From NORP240 sp942492445 (GTDB lineage Bacteria; Pseudomonadota; Gammaproteobacteria; Pseudomonadales; Pseudohongiellaceae): DNA of 64,000 nucleotides. Numbering within the stretch: the first letter of the stretch is position 1; each line of letters starts with the position of its first letter. Made by a program: the position numbers and the translations under genes. Under the pieces are notes generated by a model. The model made no database searches, was not told the origin of the DNA, and saw nothing but the letters and a program-made list of their open reading frames with translations. The stretch spans positions 50,092 through 114,091 of the forward strand of contig CALOEW010000043.1 in NCBI GenBank assembly GCA_942492445.1. The letters are read 5' to 3'. This document shows, piece by piece, positions 9,825 through 18,781 of this stretch.

Positions 9825-10089
9825 CCACACCGTATGCGCTCCAGTGCCGGTTGCGCCGGGCCTGCCATCATGCTCTCGCTGAAAATTAGTGATAGTATCT
9901 GGCGCCAGAGTGCAATGCACGGACGCGACGGAACGTCGTCAGGCTGGGTCGGGGGACACTGTAGTTCTCTTTTGAGGCGCCAGTTTCACCTGCCGGACCG
10001 TCGTCAGTATCGATCTCTTTTTCAATCCGATGCCGGTCGCTTCGGGGGGCTGAAGTCAGTTGAGTTGCCGGCCCAGTGGAGACAATAAA
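9825..10089. other. Spacer upstream of the YeiH-type transporter
   Basis: 265 bases with no supported gene. GGAG near 10077 serves the downstream ATG. No repeat-family copy or hairpin with a T-run was found. Confidence 0.5.
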
Positions 10090-11508
10090 ATGAATAACAA
10101 CTGGACTGAGGACCTGGTGGCAATTGTGCTGGGTTTCCTGATTCTCGTTATTGCGTTGCTGGTGTTTCTACTGATTCCTCTGGGGGACGTTGGTGAATCG
10201 GTTGATCAGGCCAGCCAGGTACCCGGTTTCAGTGCGGAAACCTGGATGGCCGGTAATGACTTTATCAATGCGGGTGGGGAGTTCCTTAATTCACTGGTAA
10301 GCGACTCGCGTCCCGGACGCTGGCGCGTCAATCCGTTTGCTGCGTTCTCACTGAACTTCCTGTTATTCGCCGTGGGCATGCTGGTGGTGTTCGGCGCCAT
10401 CTTCGGGGCGGGCGTCGCTCTATTGAAGGAACGGGCCGGAGCCTTCGTAAAGGGCTTTGTCGTCGTTTTTATGGTGGCCAGTCTGGCTTTCTTTCTCTCC
10501 AATCAGCAGGAATTCCGTGACCTGGGCCTGGGTTATGCCCTGTGGGCAATAATTATCGGGCTGGTTATCAGCAATACACTGGGTATCCCCGAGTTTCTCA
10601 GGCCGGCTTTGAAGCATGAACTCTATATCAAGACCGGCCTGATCATGCTTGGCGCCGAAGTGCTGTTTGGAAAAATTCTCGCCATCGGACTGCCGGGAAT
10701 CTTCGTCGCCTGGATAGTGACTCCAGTGGTGCTTGTTACAACTTTCTGGTTCGGCCAGAAAGTTCTGAAGATTGGCTCAAAGACTCTGAATATTACCATC
10801 AGCGCCGATATGTCGGTGTGTGGCGTGTCTGCGGCTATCGCCACTGCCGCAGCCTGCAGGGCCAGCAAAGAAGAGCTCACCACAGCAGTCGGACTGTCGA
10901 TGGTATTCACATCGATTATGATGGTTGCCTTGCCCGCATTCATTACTGCTGTGGGTATGCCGGAAGTGCTGGGTGGTGCCTGGATAGGCGGTACCGTCGA
11001 CGCCACCGGTGCCGTGGTGGCAGCCGGGGCCTTTCTGGGGGACACTGCCCTAAATGTGGCAGCCACAATTAAGATGATTCAGAATATTCTGATCGGCATC
11101 CTGGCCTTCGGCGTGGCGGTCTACTGGACGACCAAAGTGGATAAGACTGCAGGCAGAGAAGTGAACGCGGCCGAAATCTGGATCCGCTTCCCCAAGTTTG
11201 TGCTGGGTTTTATCGGCGCCAGCCTGATTTTTTCCCTGCTTTACGAGGTGATGGCAGATGCGGTTGCTGTCATACTGATCGAAGGGGCGGTAATCGAGTT
11301 CACCTCTGACATGCGTGGCTGGTTGTTCGCCCTGGCATTCGCGAGTATAGGTCTTTCTACCAATTTCAGGGAGTTGAGTGGCCAGTTTTCCGGAGGTAAG
11401 CCTTTAATTCTGTATGTGTGTGGGCAGAGCCTGAATCTGGGTCTTACCCTCCTGATGGCCTGGATCATGTTCTACAAGGTATTTCCGGACATCACGAATG
11501 CTCTTTAA
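10090..11508 (+). CDS. YeiH/UPF0324-type membrane transporter (putative sulfate exporter family)
   Basis: Polytopic inner-membrane protein of 472 residues with about eleven hydrophobic segments. The family core is visible around LKHELYIKTGLIMLGAEVLF, NITISADMSVCGVSAAIATAAA and GGTVDATGAVVAAGAFLGD. I start at ATG 10090 because GGAG lies 8 bases upstream and the hydrophobic N-terminus follows at once; an in-frame start 30 bases earlier has no such site. The family is named after proposed sulfate export, but transport is poorly established, so the substrate is open. A small gene overlaps its end. Confidence 0.85.
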   Translation: MNNNWTEDLVAIVLGFLILVIALLVFLLIPLGDVGESVDQASQVPGFSAETWMAGNDFINAGGEFLNSLVSDSRPGRWRVNPFAAFSLNFLLFAVGMLVVFGAIFGAGVALLKERAGAFVKGFVVVFMVASLAFFLSNQQEFRDLGLGYALWAIIIGLVISNTLGIPEFLRPALKHELYIKTGLIMLGAEVLFGKILAIGLPGIFVAWIVTPVVLVTTFWFGQKVLKIGSKTLNITISADMSVCGVSAAIATAAACRASKEELTTAVGLSMVFTSIMMVALPAFITAVGMPEVLGGAWIGGTVDATGAVVAAGAFLGDTALNVAATIKMIQNILIGILAFGVAVYWTTKVDKTAGREVNAAEIWIRFPKFVLGFIGASLIFSLLYEVMADAVAVILIEGAVIEFTSDMRGWLFALAFASIGLSTNFRELSGQFSGGKPLILYVCGQSLNLGLTLLMAWIMFYKVFPDITNAL

Positions 11509-11722
11509 TCGAAAGATCCTCCTTGTAGTTCCGCTGTTCGTACTATTTCTGGTGCTGCTACGCCAGGGAATAGTTGCGCTGACACAGGAGTTCCAGGTAC
11601 TGGAACGGCAGATCAACATTATGCAACAGCAGGAAATTGATCCAGCTGCCCTTTTTTACACGGACAGTCGGGTCGCATTGCAGGCGATACGTAATGTTGA
11701 TCGACGCATCAATGGAGATTGA
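11498..11722 (+). CDS. Small single-span membrane protein
   Basis: 74-residue frame whose ATG overlaps the end of the transporter gene by 11 bases. One hydrophobic segment (LLVVPLFVLFLVLL) follows a basic start (MLFNRK), then a short coiled-coil-like stretch (LTQEFQVLERQINIMQQQE). The overlap suggests translational coupling and a role with the transporter, but I do not recognise a family. It could be a chance frame. Confidence 0.45.
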   Translation: MLFNRKILLVVPLFVLFLVLLRQGIVALTQEFQVLERQINIMQQQEIDPAALFYTDSRVALQAIRNVDRRINGD

Positions 11723-11771
11723 CTGGAATTCAGGTAGGCCGGCCACTGCCGTTCGGTCAGGGCCAGGTGTT

Positions 11772-12644
11772 CTAACGGCTTCTTTCCCTTTCCAATTGGG
11801 CCCGGTAGATGGCCTCCAGCCTTTCCACTTCGGCGACAAATCCTTCCGGATCCACGAAAGTATCGGGACTGTAGGGTTGGCCAGGCTCCCACTTTTCGTG
11901 CAGGTGGTACTGGCTGCCATGCGCCGCCACCCAGACGTCGACTGCCATGGCCTTCTGGCGCCGATAGGTGGACTCGAAATCCGCAGCCACTCCCGGATAA
12001 GTGGGGTCCACCACCAGCATCTTGCCGTTGTTGATGGTTCCCATGTTCGCAATAACCACGTCGTAATCACGACCGTTTTCATTGACAGTCATGGAGTAAC
12101 TGGAGCTGCCCTCGGTGTGGCCGGGATGTTCGTGGACTTGCAGGCGAATGGCGCCCAGTTGAATCACCTCACCGTCTCGAATTATTGCGTCCACGCTCAC
12201 CGGTTTGAAAGACTGCCGTCCTCCGAAGTGGGGATCGCTGAAACCACCATCTTCCAGGACGCGGGAATCCCTGGAGGTCGCCAGCATTTGTGCGCCGGTG
12301 ATTTCTTTAATTTCGGCCAGGGCGGCGGTGTGATCCCAATGGGCCTGCATCTGCAGCAGGATCTTCACATCCTCAAGGCGAAAACCCAGTGACTCGATGT
12401 TTTCGCGGATCTGCGCGGTGGATTCCTCCAGGCCGGTATTGATCAGAATATGGCCTTCATTCGAAGTGATCAGGAAAACGCCAAGGTCGTAGGTGCCGAC
12501 TCCATACAGGTTTCCGATAACTCGGAAACCCGGAAACGGCCTGGTCCAGTCTTCAGACTGCGCCCGTACCGCGCCTGAACTGGTGAGCAGAAGCACAGGC
12601 AAAAGGAAATGAAATATCCGGTAAATAAAGATACGAATGTCCAT
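11772..12644 (-). CDS. Subclass B3 metallo-beta-lactamase-like hydrolase, Gln at the first zinc-ligand position
   Basis: Exported zinc hydrolase of 290 residues with a signal peptide ending near AVRAQ. The core motif reads QAHWDH (about residues 100-105): the usual first His (position 116 in standard numbering) is Gln, as in GOB-type B3 enzymes. The other ligands are present: HPGHT (second His, about 176) and the late His in AAHGSQYH (about 242). The INTGLEES and HTEGSSSY contexts are typical of B3. I take ATG 12644 as the start, after GGGGGA. Whether it hydrolyses beta-lactams is unknown, since many environmental B3 relatives have not been tested. Confidence 0.85.
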   Translation of the reverse strand: MDIRIFIYRIFHFLLPVLLLTSSGAVRAQSEDWTRPFPGFRVIGNLYGVGTYDLGVFLITSNEGHILINTGLEESTAQIRENIESLGFRLEDVKILLQMQAHWDHTAALAEIKEITGAQMLATSRDSRVLEDGGFSDPHFGGRQSFKPVSVDAIIRDGEVIQLGAIRLQVHEHPGHTEGSSSYSMTVNENGRDYDVVIANMGTINNGKMLVVDPTYPGVAADFESTYRRQKAMAVDVWVAAHGSQYHLHEKWEPGQPYSPDTFVDPEGFVAEVERLEAIYRAQLERERSR

Positions 12645-12828
12645 CACTATCCCCCATCAGGCAGCTTTATTGAGGTTCGAGGATCAAGAATAAGGGCTCA
12701 TGATATTGAAGTCCATCACATTAGAACCACTGGAATGTCCCTAGAATAAGAAATGTTGGATTCGGTAATATGAAACACAAACAGCAGCTTAGGCTGTAAT
12801 ACTCGATCACTACCTTTAGTTTGGCAAG

Positions 12829-13800
12829 ATGACAGCACAGATGCGACAGTACTATCTGAACAGTGTCGACGGGAATGACCGTGGCCGTGGACCCTGGCAT
12901 GGACGTGTGGCTATTTGTCTGGTGGCGGTAATGGTTGCGACCTGGCCGATGGCGGTCCTCAGCAACGGGTTCTTGGATCTGACTCTCGCCAGCGGTTATG
13001 AGGAAAACCTGCCTCGAGGCTACCTGGACAAGGATATCCATAGCAGTGAATTTGTGAGCACCGCTATGTCAGTCGGCAAATTGTTCCAGCCCCTGGTCAA
13101 TACGTCGGTCGTGGTAACCGCCAGCGGCAGCCATAATGTCTATTTCAATCAGCACGGCTTTAATTACAGCAATGCCGGCCTGGGCCTCAGCGTGCAACAG
13201 AAGCTGGGTCTGGGGCCGTACACACCAAGAATCAACTTAAGCGTTCAGGCCGGTCGGGAGGACTCCCGTGGTGCCCAACGTGACCGGGATCTTTACAGTT
13301 ATGAAATTTCTCTGTCGCGCCGTCTGAATGCTGCTCTCAATCTTTCACTCGGTTTCAATGAAGTGACCAGCCGGGGTCTGAATGAAGCACCATTGGATTT
13401 TGATCAGCTACCTTATCGCCCAGGGGTCGTCCGGCCGACTGATCCCATGGATTTCAGGAACAGATCGCTGTTCGCCGGTCTGGAATATACCCTGAGAAAC
13501 CGTTGGCAATTTGCAGCGGGATATCGCTTTCAGGACGGATTTGTGGTTTCCAGTGCAGTACCACCAGTACTGAATCTTTTCATTCATACCGAGGCAGTGG
13601 CACTTGACCCGGCCTATGATCATTTGAGGTTGATGTATCTCATGGAATCGAAAGCGGATATGTGGACCACATCACTAAGCATACCGCTGACCAGAGACAC
13701 TGCTATCGATATCGGTTACAACTGGCAGGATTTCGAAGTGGAATACGTGGGGGGATACAGCAATTCCCAGTTATTGTTCACTCTGATACATCAGTTCTGA
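12829..13800 (+). CDS. Outer-membrane beta-barrel protein of unknown function
   Basis: 323 residues. A long basic N-region precedes a hydrophobic signal segment (AICLVAVMVATWPMAVLS), then alternating polar/apolar strands rich in aromatic residues, such as WQFAAGYRFQDGF and AIDIGYNWQDFEVEY, ending in a C-terminal Phe (LIHQF) as expected for Bam-assembled barrels. The start may instead be ATG 12841. The cupredoxin-like gene starts 2 bases after its stop and the cyclase follows, so the three form one transcription unit. No named family recognised. Confidence 0.75.
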   Translation: MTAQMRQYYLNSVDGNDRGRGPWHGRVAICLVAVMVATWPMAVLSNGFLDLTLASGYEENLPRGYLDKDIHSSEFVSTAMSVGKLFQPLVNTSVVVTASGSHNVYFNQHGFNYSNAGLGLSVQQKLGLGPYTPRINLSVQAGREDSRGAQRDRDLYSYEISLSRRLNAALNLSLGFNEVTSRGLNEAPLDFDQLPYRPGVVRPTDPMDFRNRSLFAGLEYTLRNRWQFAAGYRFQDGFVVSSAVPPVLNLFIHTEAVALDPAYDHLRLMYLMESKADMWTTSLSIPLTRDTAIDIGYNWQDFEVEYVGGYSNSQLLFTLIHQF

Positions 13801-13802
13801 CT

Positions 13803-14468
13803 ATGTTGAGACTCCTGCTTCCTCTCTGCTCGCTTATTGTCGTGTCAATTCTGCCCAGTGCGCTGCGTGCCGAATCGTTGACTGTGACCGTTATTGATCT
13901 TCAATCAGAATCCGGACTTGCGGATGCCGTAGTTGAAATCCTGTACCCACAGGAACCAGCAGCGGAGTCGCTGCCTGTGCAGGCCAGTATTGACCAGGTC
14001 GACAAGGAATTTATCTCTGATGTCACCGTGGTCCCTGTAGGTAGCCGGGTCAATTTCCCCAACAGCGATGATATCCTGCATCACGTTTATTCATTTTCGC
14101 GGGCGAAAAGTTTCGACATTCCCTTGTATGGTGCGGGCGACAATCTTGATCGTTACGAGAAATTCGATAAAACGGGAATAGTTGAAATAGGCTGCAACAT
14201 ACACGACTGGATGCTTGCCTATATCTATGTTGCCGCGTCCTCCTCTGTCAGTAAATCGGATTCTGCCGGGATGGCGACAATTGAAGGGCTGGCCCCGGGT
14301 CGATATCAGGTCAGGATCTGGCATGCTCGCATGGGTGACGGCGAATCCCATGTCAAAGAAGTCAATTTAATTTCGGGGCGCAATACTGAAATTACACTAT
14401 CTCTGAATCTCGCACCGGAGCGGCGCATCAGGAGAGCGCCTTCATCAGCCCGCGGACGTTACCGCTGA
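13803..14468 (+). CDS. Exported cupredoxin-like protein (methylamine-utilisation-type)
   Basis: 221 residues with a signal peptide (LLLPLCSLIVVSILPSALRA). The fold resembles plastocyanin: a His in the DDILHHVYSF segment, and the late Cys-x2-His-x2-Met of EIGCNIHDWM, together supply the usual type-1 copper ligands His, Cys, His, Met. After this comes a carboxypeptidase-regulatory-like strand region (GLAPGRYQVRIWHARMGDG). Start ATG 13803 lies 2 bases after the barrel gene. Such proteins are often annotated methylamine utilisation protein without a proven role; here the barrel and cyclase neighbours suggest envelope redox sensing, which is inference. Confidence 0.8.
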   Translation: MLRLLLPLCSLIVVSILPSALRAESLTVTVIDLQSESGLADAVVEILYPQEPAAESLPVQASIDQVDKEFISDVTVVPVGSRVNFPNSDDILHHVYSFSRAKSFDIPLYGAGDNLDRYEKFDKTGIVEIGCNIHDWMLAYIYVAASSSVSKSDSAGMATIEGLAPGRYQVRIWHARMGDGESHVKEVNLISGRNTEITLSLNLAPERRIRRAPSSARGRYR

Positions 14469-14492
14469 TTTTGTTTCGGTAACCATGTCTTC

Positions 14493-16592
14493 ATGTCCGG
14501 ATCAAAACCCAAGGAATCTCTTACTCACTGTGGCCCTTCCGGGCGGGGCCTGTCGGGCATCACCGGGTTATTGACGCGCCTGGCAAGGGCTGCGGCCATT
14601 CGCTGCTCACCAAGCCTGACCGCGCCGCTCCACAGACTCGCTCATAGCAGTGCCAAAATCAATAGAACGTTTCCTAAGGCCGGTTTCCGCAGCTTTCGTT
14701 CACGCCTGATCGTCTTTCTGCTGATTCTGCTGTTGCCGATACTCGGCGGGACTTATGCCTTTGTTACCCGCAACAACAATTACTATACCGAGCAGACAAT
14801 TAACAGCTACCTGGAGTCCGGAGCCGGTGTATTCGATTTTACTCTCGAACAACAATCTCAGACACTGGTATCGATTCTAAGCAGTCTAACCTGGGATTTC
14901 GGGTTTCGCTCCACCTTCGGCTCGGGAGATGAAGCTACCCTTTTCGGGGCCAGCCTGAACGTTCTTGAGCGCTCTCTTGGCAGTGTCAAAATGCTGCTGA
15001 TCGCAGATATGGAAGGAAAGGTTATTATAGATACTTCCCTGCAGGGACTTGACAATCTTTCCGGCGCATGGAAGCAGCTGGTAAAAGAAGCCGACAGCGA
15101 CCCTGGTGGTCTTGCCGAAGCTATTATTGATGTTAACGGGTTCCACACCGGCTTATCGCCGTCCCGCTTTTTCTGCCACGACAGGTGGCGTGGATCATAG
15201 GCGGTTACCCATTGGACCTGGAGGTGCTTGAGCGGGTCAAACGAAATACCCTGTCGGAAGTCTCTCTGGTTCAGATTGGAGAAGGGGGCACCCGAATCGT
15301 TACATCGACCTTGCCTGCCGGGCTTTGGAATTCGCTCCGCGAACAGCTCGGCTCATGGTCCTTCAAAGACGGTCTGCAGAAAATTAACCTTGGAGGTGAA
15401 GTCTACGGCAGCCTTTCCAGGACCCTCAGCGAAGGCAATCAGAGCGGTGATCAGCTGGTGGCGATGATTCACCGGTCATACCGGGAGAACCGAGAAAATG
15501 AGCGTCGTTTTCAGCAGCAGCTTGCCCGATTCTATCTGGTTATTGTGGCAGTTAGTATACTAGCGGTACTCATTCTTGCCCGCTCGGTCACTCGTCCGGT
15601 TCAGAAACTCGCCGGTTTTGTCCGCCGCATTGATGAGGGCGACTACACTGCGTCGGTACAGATTCAGACTCAGGACGAACTGGGCCAGCTGGCAGACTCG
15701 ATAAACAGCATGGCCAGCGGGCTGGCGGAAAAGGAAAAGGTAAGGGATCTCCTGGGTAAGGTGGTATCGAAGCAGATTGCTGACCGTCTGATTAAGAATC
15801 CGGTCGATCTTGAAGGCGAGGAGAAAATCGCCACCATCATGTACGTCGATATCAAGGGATTCACGGGCTATTGTGAAGGCCGGAGTCCGCGTCAGGTGCT
15901 GAAAATTCTCAACAGGTACTTGAGCAACGTGGCAGGTCAGGTCGAATCTCATGACGGCGTAGTCGACAAGTTCATGGGAGACGGTGTCATGGCACTTTAT
16001 GGAGCACCTATACGCCATGACTGCGATGCCGAGAATGCGCTGAGAACTGCGCTGATGATAGCAGCCCAGTGGCAGAACCTGGGGGAGCTGACCGAAGCCG
16101 GACTGCTACCCTGTATTGGAATACACACAGGTCTCGTCGTGGCGGGTAATCTTGGCTCCAGGAACAGGTTGAACTATTCGGTAGTCGGTGATGCCGTGAA
16201 TCTCGCTGCGAGACTGGAAAGCCTGACCCGATACTACGGGGTCACCTGTATTGTCAGTGAGGATACTGTGAGGCTTGCAAAAGATTTTCTCTACCGGGAA
16301 CTTGACCTGGTACAGGTCTATGGTCGTCGAGATCCGGTAAGAATCTATGAACTGGTTGGTCGCTGTGACCAGGCCACCGGGAGCTCAGCGCGACAACATC
16401 AGCCGTTTTCAGAGGTTCCTTGACTGTTATCGAAATTGCCGCTGGAATGAGGCGGAACACCTTCTGTTCGAACAATCCGGAGGTGAAGACCACGATACAC
16501 TCCGTTCTCTTTATTCTGAGAGGATAGCGTACTTCCGCTGTAACCCACCGCCGCCTGACTGGCAGGGTATCTTTGTGTTCGACAAGAAATAG
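14493..16592 (+). pseudogene. Membrane adenylate/guanylate cyclase (sensor-HAMP-class III cyclase), two frameshifts
   Basis: Reads as one gene in three frames. Part 1 (14493-15200) has a membrane segment (LIVFLLILLLPILGGTYAFV) and a periplasmic sensor. Part 2 (from about 15155 to 16423) completes the sensor (QVAWIIGGYPLD), then has a second membrane segment, HAMP and a class III cyclase domain with the metal-binding YVDIKGFTGYCEG and GDGVMALYGAP. Part 3 (to 16592) is the usual C-terminal tail (RFQRFLDCYRNCRWNEAE, then PPPDWQGIFVF). The breaks lie near 15150 (one base missing) and 16380 (one base extra). The first ~60 codons lie in a dispersed repeat, so the true start is unclear. Decayed gene or sequence error. 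Confidence 0.85.
14531..14676 (-). repeat. Dispersed repeat, long copy B, over the cyclase 5' end
   Basis: In reverse orientation to copies A and C: starts TGGCCCTTCCGGGCGG, GCCTGTCGGGC, passes GGCAAGGGC and CAGACTC, and ends AATAGAACGTTTCCTAAG, the counterpart of AATCAGAGGTTCCCTA. Length (146 bases) and block order match the reverse complement of copy C (38315-38469). It covers the first predicted codons of the cyclase gene, which therefore look repeat-derived. Confidence 0.7.
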
Positions 16593-16885
16593 AAAGCCCT
16601 GGAATATAGCCAGGGGATTGAGCGGAGATTCCCTGCGGACCCTTTGATCAACTCCGGCACCGCCCCTGGTGCAATCTGAGGTTTCCTGGATGCTCCCGAG
16701 GCGAAACCGTTCAGTGCCTGTAACCGACGGTTCGAAGCGTAACTGCGCGAAATCCGTGTGAGAGGTACAATTGCGGGAGCCGGTGGCAATTCGTTCAAGC
16801 CGGCCGTGACCGGTTAAAAAGGTCTACCCAAAACCGCAGTTCTCGCGGTATGCTCACAGCTCAGTTTCAGATTCAGAGCCTTTTG
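16593..16885. other. Spacer between cyclase and anbu remnants
   Basis: 293 bases with no supported gene on either strand. It must hold the former anbu promoter. An open frame of 95 codons on the minus strand has no Shine-Dalgarno site and no recognisable product. Confidence 0.5.
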
Positions 16886-17637
16886 ATGAGTTATTGCCTG
16901 GCCATATCAGTGAATGAAGGCTTCGATCTTCTGTTCTGATTCCCGCACCACTCCAGGGGTCGACCGGGTGAACACCTACAGTAAAATGTTCCGCTTCGGC
17001 CTCGATGGGCAGCGCCAGTTCGTGATCCTTGCGGCCGGAAGCCTGGCCACGACTCCGGCCACAATAGCCCGGGTCGGAGTTGATATTCAGGATAAGCTGC
17101 GATCAACCTAATGTACATGCAACGGTGAAGCATGCGGCGGATTACCTTGGAGATCTGAGCCTGACGGAGCAGGGTCGGCATGGAGAGGAAGGGCAACAGG
17201 CCAATTTCATAATCGGTGGGCAGATCGCCGGCAGTGATCACGAGGTTGCCCTGGTTTATCCCGAGGGAAATCATATCAGTACCTCGTTCGATACCTTGTT
17301 TCTGCAGATTGGTGAAAGCAAATACGGCAAACCGATACTCGACCGGATACTGCAGCCCCAAACCAGCCTGGATACCTGCGCGCTCTGTTCACTGGTATCC
17401 ATGGATTCAACCATGCGCGCCAATCTGACCGTAGGCGCTCCGGTGGAGTTGCTGGTGTACCGGACCGACACGCTGGTGCTGGATGGCTACAAGAAACTGG
17501 AGGCTGACAGCGAATTTCTGCGCCAGATCGGTCGCGCCTGGGATGAACACCTCAAGGCTGCATTCCACCTCATGCCATCCATGAACTGGGGGGCGCCTGA
17601 TGAATCACAGCCCCACGACAGGTCCATCATCCTGTAA
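16886..17637 (+). pseudogene. Anbu (HslV-like proteasome-type protease), two frameshifts
   Basis: Three consecutive frames together spell an Anbu subunit: MSYCLAISVNEG (16886 on), then FCSDSRTTPGVDRVNTYSKM and ILAAGSLATTPATIARVGVDIQ, then DQPNVHATVKHAADYLG, FIIGGQIAG, LFLQIGESKYGKPILDRI and SMDSTMRANLTVG. The breaks are near 16922 and 17099, each fixed by one extra base. Anbu is an ancestral self-assembling relative of proteasome subunits with the nucleophile at residue 2 (Ser here). It usually travels with transglutaminase, alpha-E and ATP-grasp genes; none is present here. I infer an orphaned, decaying gene. Confidence 0.85.
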
Positions 17638-17902
17638 TTGTCCGGTTCCTTTATACGTTTCCCGTTGACCTCACCCTCGTCCGGCGGCATACCTGTACCA
17701 TCGGGGCAATCGGTTTGCAGCAACTGTCGGCATCCCTGATCGGGTTCCCCGGAACGATGTGTGACCGTAACTGGGATTCCCCGGGTGATTTTCTCGCCTA
17801 TCGGGCATTCGGCTTGCGCTCGGACTATTCTTGGCAGTGAATGCATGGCCCGAGGGCACTGGGCCATGGTGTTTCTACTACCAGTCAATCCAAGGAGTTG
17901 TA
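17638..17902. other. Spacer after anbu
   Basis: 265 bases with no recognised gene. AAGGAG at 17892-17897 is the ribosome-binding site for the gene at 17903. No repeat-family copy found. Confidence 0.5.
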
Positions 17903-18685
17903 ATGTCCAGGGAAACACCCAGTACCGATTTTTCACTACTTGCAGGTTCCGTCATAGCACTTTGCGTAGCCCTGCTGCTCTGGCTTGCTGTGCCGCTGAC
18001 ATGGGCGGCGAATCCGGCTGACCCCAACCCCCATACCCGGGCTTATATTCAAGGTCTCGGTCATCAGGAGCGTGCTGAACTGCAGCAGTCTCTCAGGGAA
18101 AACCTGATAAGGAAGTCCAGCCGGGAAGATCTCGACATCATTCCCGCCCATCTGGTTTATCACAGTATTTTTCTGGATATGTTGATGCAACCTGCACTGC
18201 GAGCAGCCTTGCCACAGCAGGACCGGCAACTGATCGATTCACTGCCCGCTCACGACCACAGAAAGTTTGCCACCGGCACCCGCAACGCAATGACTGCCGC
18301 CTGCACGGTTATAGACCGGTTGTCACAGCACAGCCCTGCGGCAGCATACCAGGCGGTACAGGCCTTCAAGCGCGCGCAACGACAGGTCAGCGAGCGGCTG
18401 GATAAACACTACCAGCAGGTATTGAATGAGCTGACAGAGACAGGTCGAAATCTCGTTGTGGAGGAAGCAGAGAAGTTGAGGAATAGCGACCTGCTGGTGC
18501 ACGCGGAAATTGATCTGGAAACGCTGAGCTTTGCCAGGCCCGAGTTCACACTGGCTTTTCTGCAGGATGCCTGTGATAACAGCAGTCAGTTGCTGGCGAA
18601 TGGAAATTGGACTTCCAGGACTCTGGGAGATCAGTTGGCTGATGATTACGACCGGGGTGCAGTGCAGATATTCCAACCTCGATAA
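17903..18685 (+). CDS. Exported alpha-helical protein of unknown function
   Basis: 260 residues from ATG 17903, chosen for AAGGAG at 17892-17897 and the hydrophobic segment right after it (LAGSVIALCVALLLWLAVPLTWA, a signal peptide or anchor). The mature part is helical and rich in Gln/Leu/Arg, with a probable coiled coil around residues 150-190 (QAVQAFKRAQRQVSERLDKHY). No family recognised. It precedes three further exported proteins on the same strand, but a spacer with a repeat copy separates them. Confidence 0.65.
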   Translation: MSRETPSTDFSLLAGSVIALCVALLLWLAVPLTWAANPADPNPHTRAYIQGLGHQERAELQQSLRENLIRKSSREDLDIIPAHLVYHSIFLDMLMQPALRAALPQQDRQLIDSLPAHDHRKFATGTRNAMTAACTVIDRLSQHSPAAAYQAVQAFKRAQRQVSERLDKHYQQVLNELTETGRNLVVEEAEKLRNSDLLVHAEIDLETLSFARPEFTLAFLQDACDNSSQLLANGNWTSRTLGDQLADDYDRGAVQIFQPR

Positions 18686-18695
18686 CCCATAGACC

Positions 18696-18740
18696 AGGGA
18701 ACTTCTGATTGGTTATGGCACAGTCTCCCGCAGGTCAGTG
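18696..18740 (+). repeat. Dispersed repeat, short copy
   Basis: AGGGAACTTCTGATT followed by GGTTATGGCACAGTCTCC. Keeps the conserved end and a further ~25 bases that resemble the copy at 21212-21250 (TTATGGCAC). Lies between the gene ending at 18685 and the one starting at 18782. Confidence 0.6.
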
Positions 18741-18781
18741 TCACAATTGGCCATGAGTTCCCCAGCTCAAGGATGAGAATT

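Noticed and set aside
16411..16424. Repeat-family end (TCAGAGGTTCCTTGA) inside the cyclase gene
   Set aside because: The bases encode the conserved FQRFLD stretch of the cyclase tail once the frameshift is corrected, so the match is probably chance.
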